DNA of 30,994 nucleotides from Bacillota bacterium (lineage in GTDB: Bacteria > Bacillota > Clostridia > DSM-8532), in assembly GCA_023410885.1 (NCBI GenBank), contig JAEYPI010000084.1, positions 1 through 30,994 of the forward strand, written 5' to 3'. Of the stretch, positions 23,550 to 30,994 are shown in pieces. How positions within the stretch are numbered: position 1 is the stretch's first letter; the number at the start of each line of letters is the position of its first letter. Position numbers and translations under genes: made by a program. The notes beneath the pieces are model-generated. The model was not told where the DNA came from. It searched no databases and was given only the letters and a program-made list of their open reading frames with translations.

Positions 23550-25415
23550 TTAGGTAGAAATTATCTTCTTTCCTTTAGCCCCATAGCTCAAAAGTCTGAC
23601 GGCATTAATAATGACTAATAAAACACTGATCTCATGAACCAACATACCGAAGGATAGGTTGACGGTTCTGACAAGAACTCCCGCCAGCAGCAATCCTGCT
23701 ACCATCAATGCAAAGACTATATTCTGTTTCATATTATTCACAGTGGCACGACTTAAACCGATAGCATGGGAAAGCATTTTAATTTCATCTGACATGAGGA
23801 CAACATCAGCGGTTTCCATGGCCACATCGGTGCCCGCACCCCCTATGGCAATGCCTAAATCAGCAGATGCAAGGGCTGGTGCATCGTTAACACCATCTCC
23901 CACCATGGCGATATTCCCATATTTCTCTTTAAGGGTTGCCAGAGCGCTAACCTTATCACCTGGCAGCAGCTCCGCGTGGTACTCATCCAAATCCAATTCT
24001 CGGGAAATAGCCCTGGCGGCTCTTTCATTATCGCCTGTCAACATGATGACCTTTTTTATTCCTAAATGCTTAAGGTCGGCTATGAGTTTTTTCGCGTCCT
24101 CTCTTACCACATCAGCAATGGAGATGATACCATAAACTTTATTGAGATCTCCAATAATAATGACGGTCCGGCCCTGTTCTTCTTCATCTCTTATGGCATT
24201 TTCCTTGTCTTGTGTAGAAACATTATGCTCCATGAAGAGCTTCCTGTTTCCAATTAAGATTGTTTTACCCTCAATAACAGCTTTTAAACCCTGTCCCGCT
24301 ACCATCTCGGCTTTTTCAGGTTGTTGCCTAAGAGAGCCCATCTCCTGCTCTGCTCTTTTGATAATGGCACGAGCCAAGGGATGCTCGGAAAAGCTTTCTC
24401 CAATGGCAGCCATCCTCAATAATTCCCGTTCTTCTCCAATAAAGGCTTTAATATGCGTTACCCCAGGTTTGCCTACGGTAAGAGTTCCTGTCTTATCGAA
24501 AGCCAGCACTTTTATTCTGCTCACCTTCTCCATGACATCTCCGCCTTTGACAAGGACCCCATGCTTTGCGCCGTTGCCTATTCCAGCCACAATGGAAACG
24601 GGAGTCGATATAACCAAGGCTCCCGGACAAGCAATTACAAGCAAGGTAAGCCCCAGTACCAAATCCATGGTAAGTAGATACACCAGAACTGATAAAACAA
24701 TGATCCCCGGGGTGTAATATTTTGAGAATCTCTCTATGAATTTCTGGGTATTGGCCTTTTTATCCTGGGCCTCCTCCACCATTTGAAGAATTCGAGCAAA
24801 GGTCGTATCCTCACCAACCCGGTCAGCCTGGACGATTAAATAGCCCGATTCAGCAATTGTGCCCGAAAAAACCAGGTCCCCGCTCTCCTTACTCATGGGC
24901 ATGGATTCACCCGTAATGGCGGCTTGATTGACATAGGCCGTCCCCTCCGTGACAGAACCATCCACCGGTATTTTCTCTCCGGGCTTCACCACCACAAGAT
25001 CGCCTTTTACAACATTATCGGGGGAGACTTCGATCTCAACTCCGTCTTTCAGGAGTCTTGCGGTATCGGGGGCCAGATTGAGCAGCGCTTTTATGGATGA
25101 ACGGGTCTTTTCAAGGGTCCGGGATTCCAGATAGTCACCCAGCATAAACAGAAAGGTAACGGCTGCAGCCTCCCAGTATTCACCGATAATCATGGCCCCA
25201 ATAACAGCAATGGATACAAGGGCATCTATTCCGAGTATCTTATATCTTAAAGCCGACCAGGCATTTTTAAAAATGGGGATTCCTGCAACTAGAGATGCTG
25301 CGATCATGACAATATGTGTTACAACATGCTCACCGATAGTATATTTTAACACTAAAGCCACTGCAACAAGAATCCCGGAAATAACCACTCTCTGAACCTT
25401 ACTCATCTTTAACAT
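23550..25415 (-). CDS. P1B-type heavy-metal-translocating ATPase with a CPG motif
   Basis: A membrane pump that exports (or imports) transition or heavy metal ions using ATP. It has 621 residues from the ATG at 25415, preceded by a G-rich site; a GTG ten codons upstream is less likely. Motifs: TGE (AAITGES, 166-171), the phosphorylated Asp307 in DKTGT, SEHPLA with H345-P346, and GDGVNDAPA. The transmembrane metal motif, usually CPC, reads C263-P264-G265. The last helix region HEISVLLVIINAVRLL resembles Zn/Cd pumps. There is no N-terminal metal-binding domain; it is encoded separately just upstream. The transported metal cannot be decided. Confidence 0.92.
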   Translation of the reverse strand: MLKMSKVQRVVISGILVAVALVLKYTIGEHVVTHIVMIAASLVAGIPIFKNAWSALRYKILGIDALVSIAVIGAMIIGEYWEAAAVTFLFMLGDYLESRTLEKTRSSIKALLNLAPDTARLLKDGVEIEVSPDNVVKGDLVVVKPGEKIPVDGSVTEGTAYVNQAAITGESMPMSKESGDLVFSGTIAESGYLIVQADRVGEDTTFARILQMVEEAQDKKANTQKFIERFSKYYTPGIIVLSVLVYLLTMDLVLGLTLLVIACPGALVISTPVSIVAGIGNGAKHGVLVKGGDVMEKVSRIKVLAFDKTGTLTVGKPGVTHIKAFIGEERELLRMAAIGESFSEHPLARAIIKRAEQEMGSLRQQPEKAEMVAGQGLKAVIEGKTILIGNRKLFMEHNVSTQDKENAIRDEEEQGRTVIIIGDLNKVYGIISIADVVREDAKKLIADLKHLGIKKVIMLTGDNERAARAISRELDLDEYHAELLPGDKVSALATLKEKYGNIAMVGDGVNDAPALASADLGIAIGGAGTDVAMETADVVLMSDEIKMLSHAIGLSRATVNNMKQNIVFALMVAGLLLAGVLVRTVNLSFGMLVHEISVLLVIINAVRLLSYGAKGKKIIST

Positions 25416-25482
25416 ACCCTTCCCCCCTATATCTCTCTTTGCCACTTTTCTAATTTGTCAGCACCCAGTTTATTGCACTATC

Positions 25483-25698
25483 TCATTTTTCTCCCAGTAC
25501 CTTATACCCCAATGACTCGATCTTCTTTTTAAGCGAGTCTGAATCCACTGCTCCTTCGTCGAAAGTCACCTTGGCTTTGCTGGCGTTAAACAGTACTTCA
25601 GCCTGATTGACTCCTTGAGTCTTTTTCAGCATACCTTCAATTTTAGCCATGCAGGAGGGGCAGGTTAATGTTTGCAATTGAAATGTTTTTGTTGTCAT
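25483..25698 (-). CDS. Stand-alone HMA-domain metallochaperone (CopZ-like)
   Basis: A 71-residue ferredoxin-like heavy-metal-associated domain with the metal ligands C13 and C16 in LTCPSCMAKIE and the terminal signature LKKKIESLGYKV. The CPSC motif differs from the usual copper chaperone MxCxxC context, and since the neighbouring pump lacks its own HMA domain, this protein probably serves as its detachable metal-binding domain. An AAAAGGAG site precedes the ATG. It is first in the operon, 67 bp before the ATPase. Copper, zinc or another soft metal are all possible. Confidence 0.9.
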   Translation of the reverse strand: MTTKTFQLQTLTCPSCMAKIEGMLKKTQGVNQAEVLFNASKAKVTFDEGAVDSDSLKKKIESLGYKVLGEK

Positions 25699-25742
25699 AA
25701 TATCGTCTCCTTTTCATATGATGCCTTTATTGTAACCGCTCC

Positions 25743-25771
25743 TTTATAATGCTGCTTTGACCTAGATCAAA
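25743..25771 (-). promoter_or_regulatory. Promoter overlapped by an FNR-type box upstream of the metal operon
   Basis: On the minus strand TTGATCTAGGTCAA (25757-25770) matches the FNR palindrome TTGAT-N4-ATCAA at nine of ten positions. The same TTGATC can act as the -35 box, 16 bp before TATAAA (25743-25748). The box is centred near -27, where binding would more probably repress than activate. The regulator at the operon end, with an ExxSR recognition helix, is the likely ligand. Confidence 0.65.
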
Positions 25772-25800
25772 TTTTAAAAATAAGTTGGCATAATAAATAA

Positions 25801-25846
25801 GGGTCGCATCTCTGTTTGAATTTTGAATCAAACAGGGATACGACCC
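25801..25846 (-). terminator. Terminator of the fab operon
   Basis: A long hairpin (GGGTCG...CGACCC with an inner CTGTTTGA/TCAAACAG stem, nearly 19 bp in all) lies 17 bp past the fabF stop. It is followed on the minus strand by TTATTTATTAT and on the other by GTGTTTTATT, so it may act in both directions. Confidence 0.8.
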
Positions 25847-25862
25847 GTGTTTTATTGTGGGA

Positions 25863-27101
25863 TTATCTTTCAAATTTCTTTATCACCAGGGATCCGTTAT
25901 GGCCACCAAAACCGAGGGAGTTGGAAATGGCGTATTCCAAAACTTTTGCACGGCCGACATTGGGCACATAATCCAAATCACATTCAGGATCAGGGTTTTT
26001 CAGGTTGATAGTGGGCGGAAGGAAGCCGTCATGTACGGCCATAATAGTAATGATGGCTTCAATACCACCTGCAGCACCCAAAAGATGCCCTGTCATAGAT
26101 TTGGTTGCACTTACCGGTACATTTTTGACATGTTCACCAAAGACCTTTTTAATGCTCTTTGTTTCCAGAGGGTCATTTAGAGGTGTACTTGTACCATGGG
26201 CGTTGATATAACCCACCTTTTCGGGTGAAATACCGGCATCCTCAATAGCAAATTGCAGACATTTAACGCCCGCTTCCCCCTCGGGATCGGGTGCTGTCAT
26301 ATGATAAGCATCGCAGGTAGCGCCAAATCCCACAAGCTCGGCAATAATATTGGCACCACGCTTAACAGCATGCTCGTATTCCTCAATAATCAATATACCT
26401 GAACCTTCGCCCATAACGAAGCCATCACGATCCTTATCAAAGGGCCTTGAAGCGGTTGATGGATCCTCATTTTCGGTCATGGCCCTCATGGAGCAGAATC
26501 CGGCAAAGCCCAGAGGCGTAATGGAAGCTTCTGCGCCACCGGTGATCATGACATCAGCGTAGCCATTTTGAATAATGCGCATGGCTTCACCAATGGAATG
26601 ATTGGCCGTTGCACAGGCTGTGACCATGCTCCCGTTGTATCCCTTGACTCCAAACTGTATGGCTACCTGTCCTGATGCCATATTGACGATCATCATAGGC
26701 ACAAAGAAAGGGCTTACTCTTTTAGGACCCTTTTCAAAAAGTGACCTGCAGTTATCCTCCAGAGTTTCAATACCGCCCACACCTGAACCGATGAGAACAC
26801 CCGTACGGTAGGGATCCATAGTTGTAAAATCAAGTCCGGACATTGCAACGGCTTGCTTTGAAGCAGCCACAGCATATTGGGTAAAAAGATCCATTCTCTT
26901 CATTTCTTTTTTATCGATGTATTGAGAGCCATCAAAATCATCAATTTGTGCACCGACTTTAGTGGTAAAGTTGGTTGTATCAAACTTTGTAATGGTCTTT
27001 ATGCCGTTTTTACCTTCTTTTATTGCATTCCAGAAGGTCTCCACGTCATTGCCCAGTGAATGAACCACACCCAAACCCGTTATTACGACTCTTTTCTTCA
27101 T
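25863..27101 (-). CDS. fabF: Beta-ketoacyl-ACP synthase II
   Basis: Condensing enzyme that elongates acyl-ACP with malonyl-ACP in type II fatty acid synthesis. It has 412 residues. The Cys-His-His catalytic triad is C163 (VTACATANHS), H302 (NAHGTSTPLND) and H339 (KSMTGHLLGAAGG), with K334 as the conserved lysine. AAGGAGG precedes the ATG. It is the last gene of the fab cluster, separated from acpP by 184 bp that include a strong terminator, so it may also have its own promoter. Confidence 0.97.
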   Translation of the reverse strand: MKKRVVITGLGVVHSLGNDVETFWNAIKEGKNGIKTITKFDTTNFTTKVGAQIDDFDGSQYIDKKEMKRMDLFTQYAVAASKQAVAMSGLDFTTMDPYRTGVLIGSGVGGIETLEDNCRSLFEKGPKRVSPFFVPMMIVNMASGQVAIQFGVKGYNGSMVTACATANHSIGEAMRIIQNGYADVMITGGAEASITPLGFAGFCSMRAMTENEDPSTASRPFDKDRDGFVMGEGSGILIIEEYEHAVKRGANIIAELVGFGATCDAYHMTAPDPEGEAGVKCLQFAIEDAGISPEKVGYINAHGTSTPLNDPLETKSIKKVFGEHVKNVPVSATKSMTGHLLGAAGGIEAIITIMAVHDGFLPPTINLKNPDPECDLDYVPNVGRAKVLEYAISNSLGFGGHNGSLVIKKFER

Positions 27102-27232
27102 GAAATTGACCTCCTTGAAAATGAATCAATGTTTCTATATTCTGAACAATCTATTAGCGCAACCCTGTACTTTTTGTCTAAGGAATTTGTTGCTTCAAAC
27201 TGAATAAAGAATCTCAAGTAAACACTACCGTA

Positions 27233-27267
27233 CAAAAAAAAGCCCCAACCAGATAAGTTGGGACTTT
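27233..27267 (-). terminator. Terminator or attenuator between acpP and fabF
   Basis: On the minus strand CCCAAC and GTTGGG pair around a short loop, extended by outer AAAG/CTTT pairs, followed by nine Ts (27233-27241). It lies about 20 bp after the acpP stop and should reduce transcription into fabF. Confidence 0.85.
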
Positions 27268-27285
27268 CTTTATACACTTAAAGAG

Positions 27286-27513
27286 TTATTGATGAGCCTT
27301 AATGTAGTCAACAGCATCACCAACGGTTGTAATCTTCTCAGCTTCCTTGTCTGGTATTTCCAAATCAAACTCTTCCTCGAGAGCCATAATAAGCTCTACG
27401 ATATCGAGTGAATCGGCACCGAGGTCATCGATGAAAGAAGCCTCCATTGAGATTTCACCCTCATCAACACCTAATTGTTCTACGATGATATCTTTAACCT
27501 TTTCAAATACCAC
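27286..27513 (-). CDS. acpP: Acyl carrier protein
   Basis: A small acidic carrier of 75 residues. Ser35 in LGADSLDIVEL is the site for the 4'-phosphopantetheine arm. The GTG at 27513 is chosen: GGGGGTG lies about 6 bp upstream, and it gives MVFEKVKDIIVEQLG, the normal ACP opening and length. A longer frame reading from 27573 would add 20 hydrophobic residues foreign to ACPs. It sits between fabG and fabF and is followed by a terminator, consistent with a need for more ACP than FabF. Confidence 0.95.
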   Translation of the reverse strand: MVFEKVKDIIVEQLGVDEGEISMEASFIDDLGADSLDIVELIMALEEEFDLEIPDKEAEKITTVGDAVDYIKAHQ

Positions 27514-27584
27514 ACCATTCACCCCCTTCCAGACAGGAATTACAATATAAACTATCCCTATTATTGCATCCATTAGAAATAATA

Positions 27585-28322
27585 TTACATATGCAGCCCA
27601 CCGTCAATATTTATTACCTGTCCCGTAATATATTGTGCCTTGTCGGAAGCAAGAAATAACGCCAAATCAGCTACATCGGCAGATGTCCCATATCTGCCGA
27701 GAGGTATGCTTTTTAGGTATTGCTCTTTTATTTCCTCAGGCAATGAGCCAGTCATCTGGGTCTCTATAAATCCAGGTGCTATTGCATTACAGGTAATCCC
27801 CCGTGCTGCAAACTCCCGGGCCACAGACTTTGTAAAGCCAATAAGCCCGGCCTTGGAAGCAGCATAGTTCGCCTGTCCTGCATTTCCCATCAGACCTACA
27901 ACAGAAGTAATGTTGATAATTCTGCCGCTGCGTTTTTTCATCATAATACGCACAGCAGCTTTCGTGCAGAGGAAAGCGCTCTTTAGATTAGTGTTCATCA
28001 CTTTATCCCAATCCTCTTCCTCCATACGAATTAAAAGCTTATCACAGGTTACACCAGCATTATTGACCAATACATCCACAGAGCCAAAGGTCTCAATGGT
28101 TTTATCAATGAGCCCCTGAGCATGGGAGGGGATACTAAGGTCGCCTGAGTAACCGGCGATGGAAAAGCCTCTTTCCTTAAGCTCATCAGCAACCCTATAA
28201 ACGCTTTCACTGGTGCCTGAAAGCATCACATTAGCGCCCTGCTGAGCAAAAGCACTTGCCATCCCATGACCGATACCGCGGGTCGAGCCCGTTACAATAA
28301 CTGTCTTATTCTTAAAATCCAT
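27585..28322 (-). CDS. fabG: 3-oxoacyl-ACP reductase
   Basis: NADPH-dependent ketoacyl-ACP reductase of the short-chain dehydrogenase family. It has 245 residues. The cofactor motif TGSTRGIG (11-18), NNAG (87-90), N112, and the catalytic S140, Y153 and K157 (YAASK) are all present. The ATG at 28322 is preferred to the one at 28328 because the AAGGAAAG site then lies about 6 bp upstream. It follows fabD by about 50 bp. Confidence 0.96.
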   Translation of the reverse strand: MDFKNKTVIVTGSTRGIGHGMASAFAQQGANVMLSGTSESVYRVADELKERGFSIAGYSGDLSIPSHAQGLIDKTIETFGSVDVLVNNAGVTCDKLLIRMEEEDWDKVMNTNLKSAFLCTKAAVRIMMKKRSGRIINITSVVGLMGNAGQANYAASKAGLIGFTKSVAREFAARGITCNAIAPGFIETQMTGSLPEEIKEQYLKSIPLGRYGTSADVADLALFLASDKAQYITGQVINIDGGLHM

Positions 28323-28371
28323 AATCATCTTTCCTTATCAGGCTTTTAGGTAAGTCCAAGCCGAAAAAGCC

Positions 28372-29310
28372 TTATTGTTGTCCTAGCGCGGCCAAAGTCT
28401 GTTCCAGAGAAGCATTGTCCTCCACATTCAAGACCCTGGCCCCTTTGTTGATCTTCTTGATAAAGCCACTTAAAACCTTACCCGGTCCTATCTCAATAAA
28501 AGTATCCACACCCTTATCCAAAAGCGTAGCAACACAATCTTCCCAAAGTACAGAAGAACTGACCTGCTTGACCAGTAAGTCCTTGATCTCTTCTTCGGAT
28601 GCCACCACTTTACCTGTGACATTCGTGATAACAGGGATGGTCATAGGCTTTAGGTCTACATTCTCAAGCTCTTTTGAAAGCTTTTCTCCAGCAGGCTTTA
28701 AGAGACTGCAGTGGAAGGGTGCACTCACATTCAAAAGCATGGCACGCTTAGCGCCTTTTTCAGTGGCAAGCCTTACAGCCTCATTGACGGCTACGGTTTT
28801 TCCGGCAATAACAATCTGACCGGGACAATTAAAGTTGGCGGGCTCTACCAAGCCTGTGAGACTTGCTATTTGACATATCTCAACAACATCCTCACGGGAA
28901 AGCCCCAAAATAGCCGCCATAGCGCCTTCTCCCACAGGAACAGCATCCTGCATGTATTTCCCGCGTTTTCTAACCAGCTGCACTGCATCTTTAAAGGATA
29001 GAGATCCGGACAGCACATGGGCAGCATATTCACCTAAACTTAAACCTGCCGTATAATCCGGTTTTATGCCCGCTTCAAAAAGGGGCTGCGTACAAGCCAC
29101 GCTTGCTGTTAATATCGAGGGTTGCGTGTTCTCAGTGATCATGAGTGTTGCATCGTCGCTCTCAAAGAGCATTTTTCTCACATCAAAGCCCAATGCTTCA
29201 GTGGCCTCATCCATAACGAGGCTTGCTGCTTTCGAGCGCTCAGAGATTTCCTTGGCCATGCCCACATACTGTGCACCTTGACCAGGGAAAATAAAAGCTA
29301 CTTTACCCAT
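28372..29310 (-). CDS. fabD: Malonyl-CoA:ACP transacylase
   Basis: Loads malonyl groups from CoA onto ACP. It has 312 residues. The opening FIFPGQGAQYVGM (7-19) is typical; the nucleophile is S91 in GLSLGEY, H200 in SAPFHCSLL completes the dyad, and R116 in RKRGKYMQ binds the malonyl carboxylate. AGGAGG lies before the ATG. It sits between fabH (about 23 bp) and fabG. Confidence 0.97.
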   Translation of the reverse strand: MGKVAFIFPGQGAQYVGMAKEISERSKAASLVMDEATEALGFDVRKMLFESDDATLMITENTQPSILTASVACTQPLFEAGIKPDYTAGLSLGEYAAHVLSGSLSFKDAVQLVRKRGKYMQDAVPVGEGAMAAILGLSREDVVEICQIASLTGLVEPANFNCPGQIVIAGKTVAVNEAVRLATEKGAKRAMLLNVSAPFHCSLLKPAGEKLSKELENVDLKPMTIPVITNVTGKVVASEEEIKDLLVKQVSSSVLWEDCVATLLDKGVDTFIEIGPGKVLSGFIKKINKGARVLNVEDNASLEQTLAALGQQ

Positions 29311-29333
29311 CGCGGTACCTCCTAGATTTTCAT

Positions 29334-30329
29334 TTACTTGGACCAGGTCAGCAGGGCCGCACCGTAGGTTAGACCACCGCCAAATGCCACCAGAATGATT
29401 TGATCACCCTTTTGAAGTAGGTTTTTGTGACAGGCCTCATCCAAACAAACCGGGATGCTGGCACTGGAGATATTGCCGGTATATTCAAGATTGGTATATA
29501 TTCTTTCCATCGGCACTTCTAGCCTCTTAGCGGCATTTTGCAGTATTCGCACATTGGCCTGATGAGGAAAAACAAATTTTATGCTTTCCATGGTAGAGCC
29601 TGCAGAATGAAGAACATGATGGGTTGCCTCGCCCATAATCTTTGATGCAAAGGTGAAGACCTCACTGCCATCCATCCAGATAACCTGGTTCGAACCTTCA
29701 TTACGATTGGCCCTATCCTCGTCATTGGAATAAAAACAAGGTAAGGTCAGAACAGCACCATTCTCTCCCATGGCTCCAATAAGTATTGATTCAATGCCTG
29801 TATCTTCGGATACTTTTCCCAGCACCACAGCCCCGGATCCATCCCCAAAAAGGACACAGGTCCTACGGTCAGTAAAGTCGGTGGCTCGGCTCAGCGCCTC
29901 AGCAGAAACAATAAGGATGTGGTTAAACGTTCCATTTTTGATATACTCCTGCGCGACGTGAATAGCGTAGACAAAGCCCGTACAGGCAGCATTTATATCA
30001 AATGCTGCAGCCTTTTTAGCTTCAATTTCTTTTTGTACAGAACAAGATAGCGATGGTGTAAGATAATCGGGCGTCACAGTGGTAGCGATAATAAGATCAA
30101 TATCCATGGGCGTAAGGCCCGCATCGGAAATTGCTTTCATAGATGCCTGTGCTGCTAGTTTTGATAAAGGGGTATCCTTTTCGAGTATGCGTCTTTCTCT
30201 TATTCCCGTCCTTTTTAAAATCCATTCATCTGTCGTTTCAACGATACTTTCAAGTTGTGCGTTGGTGAGCCTTTTTTCAGGCAGCGCACTGCCTGTTCCA
30301 ATAATCCCCGCCTTATAGGGCTTCGTCAT
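29334..30329 (-). CDS. fabH: Beta-ketoacyl-ACP synthase III
   Basis: Initiates fatty acid synthesis by condensing acetyl-CoA (or a branched primer) with malonyl-ACP. It has 331 residues from the ATG at 30329, chosen because GGAGG lies before it and it gives MTKPYKAGIIGTGSALPE. The triad C116 (NAACTGFVYA), H256 (FPHQANVRI) and N286 (YTGNISSASIP) is intact. It overlaps the end of plsX by 17 bp, implying coupled translation. Confidence 0.97.
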   Translation of the reverse strand: MTKPYKAGIIGTGSALPEKRLTNAQLESIVETTDEWILKRTGIRERRILEKDTPLSKLAAQASMKAISDAGLTPMDIDLIIATTVTPDYLTPSLSCSVQKEIEAKKAAAFDINAACTGFVYAIHVAQEYIKNGTFNHILIVSAEALSRATDFTDRRTCVLFGDGSGAVVLGKVSEDTGIESILIGAMGENGAVLTLPCFYSNDEDRANRNEGSNQVIWMDGSEVFTFASKIMGEATHHVLHSAGSTMESIKFVFPHQANVRILQNAAKRLEVPMERIYTNLEYTGNISSASIPVCLDEACHKNLLQKGDQIILVAFGGGLTYGAALLTWSK

Positions 30330-30994
30330 AAAGACCTCCGACTTCCATGCACGCAAAGATATTTTTCATTTGCTCCACCACAGTAGTACAAGCAGAACTG
30401 CAAGCTCTGAGAACAGTGTTCTTGATGGCTTTTGACTTGGAGTTTCCATGACATTTATAAATCATGCCATTCACTCCCAGTATGGGTGTCCCACCCAATT
30501 CTTCAGGATCAACCTGCTTTTTCAATTTTTTAAGTTCATGCTTGACCAAGAGGAAGCTAATTTTCCCAGATAAGCTCTTTGAGTACATCTTTTTGAGATA
30601 ATCCATGAAATATTTGCCAGTTCCCTCCATGACCTTCAGCATCGCATTTCCGGTAAAACCGTCACATACCACCACATCAACCTTGCCTTCAGTGAGGTCG
30701 CGACCCTCAACATTTCCGACAAAATTGATATCCGCCTTTTTGAGAATCTCATAGGCCTGCTTAAGAGCTTCATTGCCCTTGCTTTCTTCAGTACCGACAT
30801 TGATAAGGCCGACCTGGGGATTTTTGATGCCAAACATTGCTTTCATGTACTCGGTTCCCATGATACCAAACTGAAGATAGTTGATTGGCTTGATTTGAGT
30901 ATTCATCCCTGCGTCAATAATCATAGTCTGACCTTTGATTGACGGGACGACGGGGGCCAAAGCCGGCCTTACGACTCCCTTCATTCTTCCTGCA
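30313..30994 (-). CDS. plsX: Phosphate acyltransferase PlsX (5' end outside the window)
   Basis: PlsX converts acyl-ACP to acyl-phosphate, the donor for glycerol-3-phosphate acylation by PlsY, linking fatty acid and phospholipid synthesis. Only the C-terminal ~226 residues are here; the frame stays open to the window edge. Recognisable parts are RMKGVVRPALAPVVPS, the LLNVG-like LINVGTEESKGNE, VEGRDL, VVVCDGFTGNAMLK and GGTPILGVNG. It is the first fab-cluster gene visible, and its end overlaps fabH. Confidence 0.95.
   Translation of the reverse strand, partial: AGRMKGVVRPALAPVVPSIKGQTMIIDAGMNTQIKPINYLQFGIMGTEYMKAMFGIKNPQVGLINVGTEESKGNEALKQAYEILKKADINFVGNVEGRDLTEGKVDVVVCDGFTGNAMLKVMEGTGKYFMDYLKKMYSKSLSGKISFLLVKHELKKLKKQVDPEELGGTPILGVNGMIYKCHGNSKSKAIKNTVLRACSSACTTVVEQMKNIFACMEVGGLYDEAL

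Noticed and set aside
27514..27573. Hydrophobic 20-residue N-terminal extension of ACP as a signal or anchor
   Set aside because: ACP is cytosolic, and a GTG with an ideal Shine-Dalgarno site gives the normal 75-residue protein; the extension is upstream non-coding sequence.

Overview
The window looks like a chromosomal segment of an anaerobic Clostridia-type Firmicute. The evidence is strong Shine-Dalgarno sites with many GTG/TTG starts, a V/A-type ATPase instead of F-type genes, a class I fumarase subunit, a clostridial-style fab cluster, paired CIRCE-free sigma-A promoters and LexA-like GAAC-N4-GTTT boxes. I cannot name a genus. Nearly all genes are on the minus strand, so operons are described right to left.

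Positions 1-8940 hold a complete V-type ATPase operon in the order G/H, I, K, E, C, F, A, B, D, closed by a terminator at 10-48. The c-ring subunit K carries the full set of Na+-ligand residues, so the enzyme is probably sodium-coupled. A membrane diguanylate cyclase (8959-10146) lies only 18 bp upstream and probably shares the transcript. Next come two unrecognised, divergently oriented genes: a cysteine-rich protein (10331-11173) and a repeat-like protein with a coiled-coil tail (11342-12457). A degenerate alpha/beta hydrolase (12560-13546) follows.

The 394-bp gap at 13547-13940 is not empty. On the minus strand it carries a good promoter, a structured RNA that I identify as 6S RNA, and a terminator, bracketed by an inverted repeat. 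To its right is a two-gene DNA-repair-like operon (radical SAM/HhH protein plus DUF4130-type protein) whose promoter is flanked by two LexA-like boxes, suggesting SOS control. Then comes a HAD hydrolase / threonine aldolase / YitT operon. The HAD gene appears to use a non-AUG start codon, and its transcript should begin with a strong 5' hairpin. A small universal-stress protein faces it.

Positions 19233-22712 form a compact operon: rnc, an Elp3-like radical SAM gene, an orphan fumarase alpha subunit and rsmI. Between rnc and the fatty-acid genes sits a metal-transport cassette (22855-25698): a separate HMA metallochaperone, a P1B ATPase with an unusual CPG motif, and an FNR-like regulator. 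An FNR-type box overlaps its promoter. The right end (25863-30994) is the fatty-acid biosynthesis cluster plsX (truncated by the window edge), fabH, fabD, fabG, acpP and fabF, with terminators after acpP and after fabF.

No tRNA, rRNA, CRISPR array, insertion sequence or prophage was seen.
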